A stretch of DNA of 64,000 nt. Origin: Montifringilla adamsi. Taxonomy: Eukaryota > Chordata > Aves > Passeriformes > Passeridae. Location of the stretch: assembly GCA_017590115.1 (NCBI GenBank), contig JAGGNK010013114.1, forward strand, positions 1,736,001 through 1,800,000. The letters run 5' to 3'. Within the stretch, counting starts at the first letter, position 1; every line of letters starts with the position of its first letter. Both the position numbers and the translations under genes were made by a program. Shown one piece after another: positions 11,901-25,281 of this stretch. The notes beneath the pieces were generated by a model. The model was not told the origin of the DNA and searched no databases. It saw only the letters and a program-made list of their open reading frames with translations.

Positions 11901-14550
11901 AGTGGATATTAACCTTATAGATAGTAATCTGTGGTTTTCTCTCTAGCAGGACCACAAGGTCTTTGTTGCAAATAGAGATACCCTAGTGACTGTGCTTGTC
12001 CATCAAATCAAAAATAATTTGAGATGCGGTGAGCAAAAGAAAAGAGGCACATCAACTCTAAACTGGGATATGAGAATAGTGAGAGAGGGTGAGTGAAGTT
12101 GTGGGAGTTGATTCTTGCCTTTTTTCCTAACCATAAGTAGAGGGACTACTAAAATATTCTCTGCTCTGACTTCAGCAGGTACTCTCTTTATAAACATCTT
12201 GATGATAAAATATTTATATATCTTTTTAAAGTGGTGAGCAAATTTCTGCGTGAAATCTATCTCTCCATTAAAGCCTCATGACCTGAGCAATTAGAAAAAC
12301 ATAAATCAAAATGGAATTTTGAACTGTCAGGGAGTTTCAGATTGTGTTTGTTGGTTCTGTTTCTCTTTAGCTGTTCAACTAGTGTTTTCAGCTTTTTACA
12401 AGTACACAGATATCTCACAGTAAGAAGTGGACAGAGTTGGGCCCTTTGTATCCACTTGGCAAAAAGGAAACAGAAGAATGAGAGGTAAAAAAAAAAAATC
12501 CATTTTGAAAAGAACAAAGTACACATAATCATCAGTCACTTTGTGATTTAAAAACATCTGTTGAATAAAGAATTGATTTCAGCAGTATATTTGTTCTCTC
12601 TGCCTTGCAGGGCTCACTTGAGACGGGGGCTAGATTACCTGTATCATTAATATCTGCTAGGCTCTTAATTGCTGCTCTTATAGCAGATGTCTAGCTTGAT
12701 TGCTTTTGCAATTCTTTGGTGCATACCTCCAGAAAAAGAGTATTTTGTAAGACTTTGTTGCATTGTTGAAGAGCAATTGGATTTTACATTTCTTTGAAGG
12801 GGAAGGTGGGCTATAGTATTGAGGTGTGCATGGCTGAAGCCTTTAGCTTTCATCAACTTGTGAGCAAGGAGAATGAAAGGAGAAAGCCATAGAAACGTAT
12901 TTGCTGTATTTGTGGACATGTGTGGTTTTTCTTCTCTCAGAGATGTGCTTCTTGCTCTTGAAGCAAGCTGGAGTACTTTTATTACTGAAAAAGTAAGCTT
13001 TGTATTATGGTCTAATTTGCTGTGCACATTACTAAGGAGTTAATTGCTAGCTGTGTTCTGGAGAGTGCCTGTTTTACATGGAGATGAAGCTGGGAAAGCT
13101 ATGTGGTAAATAGAAATATGCTGGTCTTGTGATAAGCTTTGATTTGATTCAGTTCCTCATGCATAGGAACCCCATGAAACGTCTCCCGTGTGAACCTGCC
13201 TCCAAAGAGAGGGGAGAACAAGGGTTTTACCCTTGGCCTACGGGGAATTGAGAAAGTAGGGTTTTATTCTGATTGAGAACTGTCTCCTGCATATCTAGAG
13301 TGGATTCTATAATCCTGTATTGTCTTTGGGAAAGGCAGCTGTGTTTTTTTCTTACCCTTGCTGTTCCTTGGGTTTTGAGGCAGGGCTCCTGTAGCCCCAG
13401 AAGGTGTGGACAGCCCTGGCCCAGGTGGGAGGCAGGTGCCCTGTCCTTCCTTGCTCCTGCCAGGTCTCATGTGCTGAGGTTTGCAAGGATCAAGGTCCCT
13501 GGGTCTGCTGCTGCTTCTTCTAGGTGGGGAGCTGCTTTTATTTTTCCCACTAAAGCTATTTTGTTGGTACAAGTAATTATTTCAAAGTCCCAAGAACAGG
13601 CCTAACATTGGCAAAGTTTGTGGCTATTAAGAGACTTCAGAACAGCTTGTTTTTCTGTTTTCCAGGACAAGGTCTTCTGGTCAAAAGTTGTCTGTGCTGG
13701 CATGTGAAGTGCTATGTGGGTCTATTTCTGGTCTCCTTCAGCTGGTATTGCTCCAGCAGTAACACCTGCAGAACAACAGGCAGCTGGCTTCTTTTACCAC
13801 TCCAATTGGACCTTTCATGTGTGGGCATTTGTAAGCTAATACTGAATTGACATTCTAATGATCTGCTTGTTCAAGGGAAGAAAAAAACCCAGATCTTTCA
13901 TAACTATAGCTGTTGGTTTGGCTGTTTCAGCCTTCATTTGGAGAAACTTCTAAATTTTCTCTCAAATGTTCATACAAGAGACTTGTGATTGTGATTTTCT
14001 TCCAGTATGAAAGAAAAAACAGGGAGTAAGAGGCACTTCTCAGAAATATTATCATTAAATATAAGTCACAAAAGAAAAATAGAAGGAAGCAACCCCATTA
14101 ATGAACCCAGATTATCTTTTACCTACTGAGATACACATTTTTTTTCTCCTACTTCTCTGATACTGTCTTTTACATAAGGTTAAAATACTTGCACTTTCTA
14201 GTAAAAGCACTTTACACCTGCCAGAATCACTACCATTAAAGTAATTTACATTGAGTTGCTAAACCAAAGCAGTTATGTCATCAAAAGTGCAGTAAGATTG
14301 CTGTAACTGCATCTAAACAAGAGTTGTTGACAATATAGGAATATTGAAAAAAAAATTCTATCTCTAATCAACACTTATGTACACAGGAATTTCCTAAGTT
14401 CACCTGAGCTGGAACTACCTTCCCTGTGTGCATGTGACTTTATATCTATTTGTTTGTCTACCTCCATTCATATAGAAAGATATAAATTATTTTCTGTCAA
14501 AAATCAGACTACCAAGCTGCTGCTTTCAATAACATAACATAATTTACTTT
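11901..14550. other. Unique sequence with a GC-richer patch, no supported gene
   Basis: Between about 13370 and 13530 the sequence is GC-richer than its surroundings. It keeps long frames open on both strands (110 codons plus, 13273-13605; 102 codons minus, 13264-13572). Opposed overlapping open frames in GC-rich DNA are expected by chance, and neither translation shows a domain. An A12 run lies at about 12487-12498. I cannot assign a function. Confidence 0.5.
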
Positions 14551-14690
14551 AAAAACCAAAACCAACAACAAAATTCCCCAAAACAAAACAAGAAAAAACA
14601 AACAAATAAAAACATCACCAACACCCCCCCCCCAAAGAAAAAAAAAAAAACCAAAAAAAAACCCACCAAAAAACCAAACAAACCAAAAAG
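14551..14690. repeat. A/C-only low-complexity tract
   Basis: About 140 bp is composed almost wholly of A and C on the plus strand, with units such as AAACC, CCAAA and ACAAC, an internal C run and an A run near 14633-14650. The opposite strand is G/T-only and gives a spurious F/G/V-rich open frame (14544-14762), which is not a gene. Confidence 0.9.
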
Positions 14691-17000
14691 TAAAAGCAGG
14701 TCAAAAAGACACTTTGCCATCAGTGTGCCTGCTTGGCCTAATCTTACCCAGAAATTAAACATTGGGCTGTACTAATCAGGATAAAGGAAGAATAATTTGC
14801 AGGAGTAAGTCAAGTATCATTTATCTTAGGAAGGCTAGATATGCATTTCAAAGTGTCTCTTAGCTTATAGAAGGAGCCCAAATAACCTTTTAGTGGTGAG
14901 TATCAGGTGTGATACATCTCCTTCCACCTAACTTTTTTGTGAACTCAATGAATATAAAGAGTGAGACTTTGAGCTAAGCCAAACTAATTGGAACTGAAGG
15001 GAGTCCAACCAGCTTTTTGTGCTCTGCCTGTGTGGTGGTGTGGACTTCTCCAAAGTGTGTAACAATCCTGCCCTCTGTTATTCAGAATTTAGTGCCTGTT
15101 CAAACACCCAGTGCTTGTATTTGCTGCTGTTTCCCCCTTCTGCAGGAAGGAGCCCACCTCTGCAAGCCTCCAGTTCTTCCTCCGAAGGACCCAAGCAGTC
15201 CATAGCTGCACTGGCACTGAGACCAGAATTCTTCTGAAATTACTGGAAATCTACTTAGTTCTGATTTACTCTAGCACTGATAGTAGATCCAGCAGGCAGT
15301 TGAAAGCTGTCTATGAGCTTCGGGTCACAGCAGGTCTCTATTGACCAGCAAAAAACATTTGGAGTGTTTGGTCTCTGTTTCTTTTACTGGTTTGAAGTCT
15401 TTGCTGCTTTGTATTTTCTCACAAGGTGTGACAGTCACTCATGAATGACTTTTATATCTTCCTGTGCCAGAAGCCATGCAGCACCTTGTTTTGTGAGCTT
15501 AAAAGACTTTGCAGCAAGAGTCTTTACAATTCTTTGTGCTGTAGCTGTGAACATTGTGAATTTAGGAACATTTTGTTCAAAGGCCAGGGCATATGCTAAC
15601 ACTGCAGAGGCTGGGTTGAAAAGCAGTGTTTGTTACCCCAGGCACTGAAAGGAATTGTGTAGCACTGTGTTCTCATGGGATTTTGTGTTTGTTCATTTTT
15701 ATCAAAATTTTTAACTTTTTTGCATATAAATGGATGTAGATTTTACAAATACCTGCTAACATTTCTGAGTGTATAAGCCTTAAATTTTGAAAATGATTTT
15801 GCTTTGGTTTGCTTGTTTCTTGGTATAAATCATGCAGCTCAGAGAACAAAAGGAATAGCATAACTTCTGAACAGAAAATTTATGAACAGAAATTCAGTCC
15901 AAGTTGTTTTACTCAATTGATGATGAAAATATCTATGAATGTATATTTTCACTATTTGACCAGTTTTACATATGGCTTAATAATATTCATCATAGAAAAT
16001 CTGTTCTGTTCCCCCTTGCCAGCAGCTAAATAAATTACTAGGGAATAATTTTTTTGTTATTCAGACAGATCTATTCTGCACAGGGATGTCTGTGTACTAC
16101 TGTCACCAAATAATCAATTTTGTTTCTTTGTATCCAATGTAGTTATGTGCTTCTGAAGTTTGAAAGAATTTGATCCCATGTCTTTGTGAAATCTACATTT
16201 TGATGTTACGAAGGAGAAAAATATGTCTCTTTAGAAAATTCTGCTTCAAAACAATGTAGAAACTTCAGCTAAATCTTCACAACAGACACTTTCAATGTAT
16301 CTTAAATACATTGAAATCAACATTTGATTTCTAAATGTCTAATGTAGAAATATATTGAGAGTTATTAAAATACTTTCAAAAATATGTTGCTTGACAAACA
16401 CATTACACTGCTGACAGTCTTTTTGAAAAGTACATTCAATGCTTTGATAAAATGGCTTTGAAGTATGGCAAATTATTTTCCTATCAGTGGTCAGAAATCT
16501 GAATAAACTGCGATGGATTGCATAGTTCAAGGGAATGAATACATAAGACAAGTTCTTAGCTTGCAACTTTGGCTATTTGATATTCAATCATAACTGTTTT
16601 GTAACTAAAAGTGCAAAAGCAGGAGTGAAAAACTGGACCTGCACATATATATAAATGTGCATACATAACTAGATATTTTGGATCACCTCAAAAAAAAAAA
16701 TATATATAGTCTGATATTTTGCGTCTTCTATGAAAGATTATATAGATGCTTTGTTCTCTGTCTTTCTGAAATCAGTTATAGTCCATAGCAAATAGCTATG
16801 GGCAGTGTTAGAAAAATCCAATTTATCATAGAGTTTTTTAGTAATACTGACATAAAATTACTGGGGATGTTTTAGAGAGAGGATTTTTAGGATAAATATG
16901 TTTGGCTGGCTATATGTTATATGAAGGATACTGGGCATTCAGTCACAAGGTGACAAGTTATCACTCTATATTCAAGGGCAAAAGAACAGCAGTATTTTTG

Positions 17001-17025
17001 CTTGCTAATTATTGTCATTAGCAAG
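17001..17025. repeat. Perfect 9 bp inverted repeat with 7 nt loop
   Basis: The arm CTTGCTAAT (17001-17009) is complementary to ATTAGCAAG (17017-17025). Arms this short and AT-rich can occur by chance in a window this size. Confidence 0.6.
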
Positions 17026-20000
17026 TTAAACCAAGGGGTTATGCATTGGTCATAAAACCCCAGTAAAGTAAGACTCAAGTGGTTTGTTCATGTCACCAGA
17101 TTTCCAAGATAAATGTGGTAAAAATGATCAGACGTCATGTATTATATATCTACAGACAGTGCACATTTTTCTCTCAATGTACTTCGGGAGTGAGACTTCT
17201 CTAGATGACAGTTATGGAAAGTCTGAAGTGTCTGGAATGTGCAAAAATAGAAAGTTCTCAATGCACTTAATAAAAGTTTAATTTGTGAGTTATATGAGCA
17301 TAGAAATAACTACTGGTGTGTGAAACCCAAAGGTGCATAAGTTCAGTCAAAGTTTTATATATGAACTTTTTACAGATTTCATTCTTTCTTGTGGCATAGG
17401 TTTTATATATCTTTTATTCCTCTTTCCTTATCGAGTTTTTCCATTTTTTAAATGCATAAATTATTCTGCTTGTTTGCAGCAGACCTTAAACCACTCTCTT
17501 ACTGGTGTTTCAAACAGTTTATCTTTTAACCAGTATGCTCTGGTGATGCAGGGATGTCATGTGTTTTGTTAGTATTTTTTTTTTAAATTGTTTTCTTTTC
17601 TCTTTTTCTTTTTATGGAAGGGTGTCACGTACAGGCCTTACGTCTTTCTCTAACTTGATTGCTTTGTTTCTGAGTTAATTCTTTCCCAGACTTTCCTTTT
17701 GCTGTGCAAGATTTTATCACAGGGTCTTTGCAGGCCTGCCAGGACTCAGCATGGACTTCCTGTGAGTTTTGGCTTGTCTTGCTCTCACAGTAGGGAAATC
17801 TTATCATCACAGCCCAAGTCTTGATGATTAGTGTGAGGATCTTACAGATTTATAAAGCTTAAAGAAAATATGTTGGTATAAGTAATACTCTGTGGTTTGT
17901 GTGGTTCCCTACTTTCTCTCAAAGGTTCCCATGTCAGTGAGCATTGTATTTATAGACAGGAAGAACCAAATCTTGGTGAGTAGCAATGAGAAAGTACTGA
18001 AGAGTAATGTGAGGGGTTATTACTGTAGCAGTATTCTGAAGGTAAATAGGAAGCAGATCAGCTTGGGTAAAAACCCAGAATTTTGTCATGTATCTGTTAT
18101 ACAGGCATCATTAAAATTGGCATTTTTAAAATTTCTTTTCTTTTTTTTTTCCTGGATACTGAAGTACTGAAGCCCTTTTGCATACCTTGCCCATTCTTTG
18201 CCTTTGGAGCTATTCTTCAAGGGAGGGATTGGGAATAGCTTGCTGACAAGTATTAGCTAAAAGTAACTCTTATTTCTAAGCTCCACAGGAAACATCCTTG
18301 TATCTCCAAGCTGTGATTGAAGAGTCATAGACAGAGCAGCTGTTTGCTAAAAGTGTATCGTATTTGTTCTGGTAAGAGCAGCAAATCACCTTTTAAGGGA
18401 GGCAATTTCTCTTCCCATTGGACCTGATTCTGATGTTTTCCCTGGTGTAAGTTGGGAGTAACACAAAGATGCTCTTCCTTTGCTCTGAATATGAAAGTAG
18501 AAAAAGTGAAGAAAAAACTGTGTTTGCTAGATATGAGAAAGTAATTCTCTGATCTCTGGTGCTACATATTTGTTATCAGATTTCATTATAATTCCTCAAG
18601 ACTGTGTTGGGACTGTGCACTTCTACTGTTCAAAGTCATACCTTTCTCACATCATGACTGACTCAGTCTATATACATGTGTAAGCACCAGTGTCCCATAA
18701 CTTCAGTTTCTCTGCTGACTCTACCTTAAGGAAAGTTATATCAGCTCTTTAATGGTTTTAAAAACTGTAGGACTTGCTTCAGGTTCAGAGCCTAATTCCT
18801 CTCCAATGTAAGTGTGGTCTGGCCTAACTCCCTAGATGTAAAAGGCAGTGTGCTCACGTGGCAGGCTGTACTACTTTGATCAAGTTAAAAGAGAAGGCAG
18901 AAGGTAAGAACTCAGATTTTGTGTAGGGATTGAAAATATATGGGAAGTTCTGGTTATGTGTGGAAAGATGAAAAATCATATCCAAGAGATATGCTGTCTT
19001 GGGGGACACACTGACTCAGACCAAGATAATGTGAGGAGGAGGTGAATAAGAAAGTATGAGTGTTTATTAGCCCAAGGTGGCAGATCCTCCTATTTCTTTC
19101 CATAGAACAGGTGCCAGCAGTAGGTGCCCTGAAATGTGCTGGTTGCTAACTCAGCATTCAAGGATTGCTTTCCTCATGCAACTAGAAAATTATGATGCCT
19201 TTCATGGTCTGTTATGTTATACATATGGAATTAAAAATCTTTTATATATACTGCTGAAAATGTCCTTTATGGCTGTAGTTTTTCATGTGTAGTAAAGAGA
19301 ACAACATCTAAAGGTGCATTTTGGAGGAGGCTCCATCTGTTCTTTGTTTCCTGTGATTATTGTGCTCTTTCAAGTCTCGCTTGCCTCACTTGAACTCTGC
19401 ATGTCAGCTGGACTGGCAAAGAAGGCATTTGAAACTGAAAAAAAGAGCAAATGCACTGTTAATAGTTAGGAGGAGAAAGTAGTCAGAAAATCCATTAATG
19501 TTCATGAGAAAAATACAAGGCAAAGAAATTTATGGAATAAGAAAAACTGGGATAAAGTCTTCATATATTGTGTCAAGGCAAAAATAATTAAATTCACTTT
19601 CACACTGTTTCAAGAGGTGGAGTCAGGGATGAATGGCAGAAAATAACTAAAGATATGTAAAAAATTAATCTTTATTTAAAAACGAATAACACTGGGAGAT
19701 TGGCAAGGTAGAGGGGCAGATTTGAGGCATACTTGAATTTTGTAACATTTTTTGAGCATTTTTTATTACTTGATTATTTTTCCCTATCTTTGATTGACAA
19801 GAAAAGCTGTGAAGCATAAGAATTATTTGGTAGAATGGCTTCTGAAGGTCTGATAAAAACAGCAACTCTGTAACTAACTGATTGTTCAGACTGTCTAATT
19901 TTGATGTGATGAAAACTTGTTCCTTGGCAATTACCTTTTTCTCCTCTGACTTTACTTTGTTTCCTTGCTATCCTAGTCTGTGGACTTGCTGACAGTGTTG

Positions 20001-21570
20001 GTTGAAGATTTTTCACCATTCTGTGAGCATTTTTTACCTTGTTACTGTCATGAAAAAAGGTTTTTGAGAGGTAATATTAAGTCAAAGCAAGTTGTTCTAA
20101 CTCTACTTATTTTCTTTTATTTTCCTTTTTTTCCCCCCTCCTTCTTTAACCTGGGACTTTTGATGGTCTGCACTCTAGGATCTACATTTATGATTTTGGT
20201 TTGATGTCTGAAGGAAACAATCATAATTAAATACATTCCAATACAGTCCAAATAATTATTCTAACTATACTGCAAGATATTTTTTTCCCAGAGCATTGTG
20301 GATCTAGGATTAACACTCCATCTAAGCACTTTCATCTAAAATTCCCTCTGTTCAAAGGACAGTTATGTTGAATATAAGCTGCTGAATGTAGGCTTCCTCT
20401 GTTAAAATGGAGGCTTTGTCTGTGTGCTGACAAACTGGACTTATGTTTGCTTGAAAGGTTGTTGTTTTTCCCATTCTTTAAGGTCCAGTTTGACACATTA
20501 AATTTTGTGATCTTTGCTGCTTTGATCATTCACAAGGGAAGCCCTTGGGCAAGAAAGAAAATTATGAAACTGGATGTTTATAGCATATGGAAGCCTGGAC
20601 TTGTGAGCAGTGTTTCTTTACAGATGGAGCTCTTAGAAAACCTTAGAGAGGTTTTCACGTGTGCAGGTTCATGTACCTGTGAATGCATTTAAGAGCTACC
20701 AGGTCGCATAAAAAAGTAACAAAGTACATTGTGAAATATCACAGACTGTTTTAAAATTCTATGAAGTTTTTTGTAAGGTATTGCTGGCAGTACAGGAAGC
20801 TACTGTACAGGAAAAATGAGAACATGGGAATAGGTGTTGATATAAATGTTTGCAGATTTGTTTATACCTTAAGAATTATATAATTATTATCGACATCTCT
20901 TGACAATCCATTCTTAATAAACTACAAACTACAATATTAAGATAAATACTTCCTTTTTTCATATTTACAGCAAAGTGGAATAAGCTGTTCATTATGATCA
21001 TTGCCTGGCAGAAATTCAAAATGTTTCATAGAATACACAGCACAGACATTAAAATTAAGAGACTTGGCAAATCACCTATTGAAATCTATGCTAATAATAG
21101 GTATTTTACAAGGGAAAACTGTTAAGAACTTGAGGAACTAAACTTTTCTCAAAAGCAGTCATTACTTTTGAAATATTACTGAATTTTATGTCCACGAGGT
21201 TTTTAAAAAGTGCAGTGGAAATGGGGGTTGGCCCTTAGGACTGGACTGTCTGATGTGTCCCTCCAGCCAACTGTGCTCCACACAGATACGGTAACAAGTT
21301 GTGATAATTTCACTCACAGGTAAAGAGCAATGCATGCTTGGATATTCCACTGGCAAGGATGTGTTGTTTTGGTTTTGTTTTTTTTTTTAATTGTTAGTTT
21401 TCATTTCAAGTATATATTTTGTCCTCCTGATTCAGTGCAGGGTACTTCCTTTTGTCAACGAAGTAGTAGTAGTAGTACTTTAATTGATACATCCTATTGA
21501 CTCTCACCCATTCCTTGTCTTTGGGGTGTCTGAAGATGTATATAACCACAGAATTACTAGTTATATGCAT

Positions 21571-21592
21571 TATATATATATATATATATATA
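21571..21592. repeat. (TA)11 microsatellite
   Basis: Eleven uninterrupted TA steps are flanked by TGCAT and AAAGTATG. A small (AGT)5 run lies about 95 bp upstream (21462-21476). Confidence 0.95.
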
Positions 21593-22599
21593 AAGTATGT
21601 ATTACTGGGGTGGGGAGAAACCAGGAGATCACCTATCCTACAACTCCTGGTAAAGCAGATTCACTTGGAGCAGGTCATACAGGATCACATCCAAGTGGGT
21701 TTTGGGTATCTCCAGATAGAGTCAGGATGAGAGTCAAAGATGAGTCTAAATGCTTGTCCTCAAACTGATGGTTCTAAAGCACAATGCAAGCCTTCACAAC
21801 AAAATGCTTCCTATGAATAATGGAGAAGTCTGGTTTTATGAAAAATGCCTAGATTCAAAAAACAATTAAAAAAAAAAGACAGAATAACCTTTATTCACTG
21901 TAGTCTGCTAGCTAAGAAAGAAAAAGACAGGAGCATAATATGAAGTTCTACTTCCTGACAACCAAATCAAAAAATATCATCCCACTGGGCATACAAATAC
22001 ACAGTTTGGAGGAAGATATACAGGTGAGGACTGTACATTGCATCCTGTTCCTTCCCACCAGGGGAGCTGAGTGTATTTAAGGCCTCATCTCTTTGAGTTA
22101 CTAATGTGGGCAGGAATGGCAAAATGATGCAAAGCACTGTTTATGATCTCTGTCTCCATTTCTAATGGTGGTTAGTTTATGTGGCCATGTTGGCTTATTT
22201 AGACAGCATTTCTGTATCTGCTCTCTGCACAGCTGGGTGTAGTGATCCCTGGTGAGCAAACCGTCATCGTTTTCCATTAGTGAAATGCTGCTGTTTGTGA
22301 TAACTTGGAAGGGGTGGAAATATCCAAAACTCCCGGGAGACATTGCCAGATACTTTCAGTAAACTGTGTGGCTTTCAGTTTTTTATTGAAGGCTCTCAGA
22401 GGAGGTCTTGTTATAAGCAATCTTTGGAGAATTAAGTAGGAGAATAAGTGACCCTTAGAGAACTAGAATTAAACCCTCCAAATCTGAGATTGTGGGTGTC
22501 TGGGCCAGACAGACTGAGTTCATGGATCAGTGCAGAAGTGTGGTGCTGACAATAGATTATACATGTGATGACTATAACTCCCCTGAGGATGCAGGGGTT

Positions 22600-22766
22600 G
22601 TGTATATGTGTATATATATATTTATATATGTATGTATATACACATATACATATATGTAGACATATATACATATATATATATACAAACACACATATACATA
22701 TATATAGATATACATACATACATATTTATTTATTTATACATGCACACACACACACACACATACACA
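22600..22766. repeat. Compound TA / TATACA / CA microsatellite
   Basis: The 167 bp alternates purine and pyrimidine almost perfectly. It starts with TGTATATG-type steps, passes through TATATA, CATATACA and ATACATAC units, and ends in about ten CA steps (22743-22762). The TG-rich left part and the CA-rich right part are partly complementary, so the tract could fold on itself. The Y/I/H-rich frames read from it on both strands are translation of repeat. Confidence 0.95.
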
Positions 22767-25218
22767 GCGCATTCGTACCAAGCTGACTGTGATCTCAATT
22801 AGATTTCTTTCAGATAGCTCTCTTTAACTGGATCCTCTGCTTTCTGTGAACATTCAAACCATTTACACATGTAAGCTGTGAAGTTGAAAGTATTGCATCA
22901 GTCACTTGCTAAAAAAAGAAAGCTTGTATGTGGAAGGCTATGTCTTGGTAACACTTGGAGATATTATTGAAGCTGAAAACTAATGTAATAATTCAGCCCT
23001 AGCAGTTGTTTACATTTCCAGAGGGAAATGAAGGAAAAGAAACCCGACATTCATATCAATGTTCATTATACTATAATTAGAACAACACAATGGTCAAAGA
23101 CAACAAGAAGTACATATAATTTATTATTTTTAGTCTTTTTCTTATCTGCTTGAGTTTACAATTTTCCCCATAGCTGAATGTTGGAACAGTGGAGAAGTGA
23201 GGTGACAACTTTGTCTTCTGTGTAAAGTGTCTTTTTAAATTTTTGACTACTTTTTTATTTTTATTGTTATTTTATGGTGACCACATTTTTTTTTATAGCA
23301 TTGCTGAGATTCCTGTTGCCTTTAGTTGGTCGTGAAGATGTGAAACACTTCAGAAACCAGTTTTAATTCAAAATGAAACTATTGTCTCTGAAAGCATTAG
23401 CTCAGGAGAGAACTTAGTCAAAATAATGTGACACTTTCTATTTCTCCACTCTTGCTAAAACTTAAATTGAGAATCTACTTTCTCAGTGACCTCTCACTTT
23501 TCAAAAGCTTACAGCCTCAGTTCCCTGCCTAGCTATCCCACATTACAAGTTATGGCTGGAATGGTTACTTTTGTAGTAAAATATTCTTGAAATGTAAGTG
23601 TCTTTCTCAATGTTATGTCCAGGGAAGCATGAAAATGTAATAAGAAAAAGATTTCCTTTGTATTCTTTACATTTACAGTTTCAAATTCCAATTACAAAAA
23701 GAAGGACATTGCTAAAACATACACAAATATCAAGTTATCTGCAGTGTCTTGTTTAAGTTTAGTGACAAATGACTTTTTTTGAAAAATGTGTTTTCTCAAT
23801 CCTCAGAAGCTTTACTCAGTGGAAAAGAGTAAATACTGAATAAGTTCTTGTGATTCAGACAGTTAGAATTGCTTCTGAAAAAGCTTGCCTCTGCTTCTCT
23901 CCTTGCTCAAACACACCTTTAAACAGAACTGGAGTAATAATCATGGGAAAGAGAAGAATGAGATTTGAGAATCTTGAAGAGTAGCAGTTTGGCAGTGCAA
24001 GTTTCACAAAACCTGAAGTTTCATCTTTCTGTCCCTTCTTTGGTCAGTGGGATGTGGAATTTACTGGAGAGTGTTGAGTATTTTTCTGAATCATTAAACG
24101 TGGGTTGCTGTGGATTCCTGAGTTTGATACATACAAACTCTTTTCTTCTGTCCTTACCTATCCTGAGGTGACAGAGACCTCATTTCTGCAACTGGCTATC
24201 CTTCTTAAGGAGTTTTTGGTACACACAGCAGAAGCTCCTTGTAGTTTACTGGTGTGGGCAGCATATTTTGTGCCTGCAGGATTCTCACTGTTTGCTTTTT
24301 TAATGCATGAAGAACCATTATGTGGGCAGACTTGTCTTCTTTTGATGTTCACAGATTGTCCTCAAGATGATAGCCGCTTTTCACCTGTTGGAAGAAGAAT
24401 GTTTGCTTTTCCCAAAAAGCTTTCTTGTAGTTTCTTATCTGAAGGAGCTATCAGGACCTAATTATTCAGAGAAAGAACAGGGGAAACATGGAATTATTGT
24501 GACACAACATCCTTTTCTTACACTACTGCTAGCAATGCAGAACAAATCATGGACTTAGTGAACACATTTGAGAACTAATGCCAAAAACTTGCGAGAAATA
24601 AGAGATGTGAGAGACTGGTAACAAAGACAGGCAACCATGGGCTCAGTATATAATTCAGCAGGAACACATCCAGACACACTTACAGCAGAAATTGCAATGC
24701 AGCCTGATGTCACAGGAGAACAAAACTCTTAGACTGGTGCAAGTAATGGATTTCTTTCATCTACTGATCAAAATTAAGCATCTTGTTTGTGTGTGGGAGA
24801 AGGGCTCACACTGACTCAATGTGCAAGCTTCTGAGATGTTTTTGGTAATGCAATGTTCAGTCACAACTGCTGTGATTCCAGAAAACCCTTGGTACAAAAC
24901 TCACATAACTATCTTTTGAAGTATTTGAAACCTTGAAAGTTAGGTGAGTTTCAAAATGGGTGTGCTATTCCACTTTGAAATCATCAGAATGCTTCCATTT
25001 CCCATCCTTCCTGCCTGAAAGTATCAAATTTGCAGATTCTTGTTTTGGGGTGCAGTAGAGGCTGGAAATATCAAAAAAGGATTTCTGGTTTTGTGTAACT
25101 TCACAGAATTAATAGTTTATCCTGTTTATAATGATTTTTTTTTTTTTGCCCACAAAAATGTCAGTGATGCATGGCAAATAACTCATCAAACATTTCTATC
25201 AATACATATTTGTTACAA

Positions 25219-25281
25219 AAAAAACCAAATCCAAAAAAACCCAAAACCAAAACAAAAAATTCCACCAAATTCCACACAACA
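25219..25281. repeat. Short A/C-biased low-complexity tract
   Basis: The stretch consists mostly of A and C with a few T, in units such as AAACC and CCAAA, preceded by AT-rich sequence. Confidence 0.7.

Larger units (their letters stand above)
14691..22599. other. Long unique non-coding interval with minor repeats
   Basis: About 7.9 kb has no open frame above 94 codons and no recognised mobile element. It holds an A10 run passing into TATATATA (16689-16708), an AT-rich 9 bp hairpin (17001-17025), (AGT)5 (21462-21476) and (TA)11 (21571-21592). I looked for CR1 3' ends, LTR promoter/poly(A) pairs and tRNA B-box motifs and saw none. Confidence 0.5.

Noticed and set aside
12665..13027. 120-codon minus-strand frame
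   Set aside because: No recognisable motif or supporting splice or promoter context; this length occurs by chance in a window of this size.
13264..13605. Opposed 110- and 102-codon frames in a GC-richer patch
   Set aside because: Both strands being open together is typical of chance ORFs in GC-rich DNA. Neither matches a family I know.
22432..22802. Y/I/H/T-rich frames on both strands
   Set aside because: They read through the TA/CA microsatellite.
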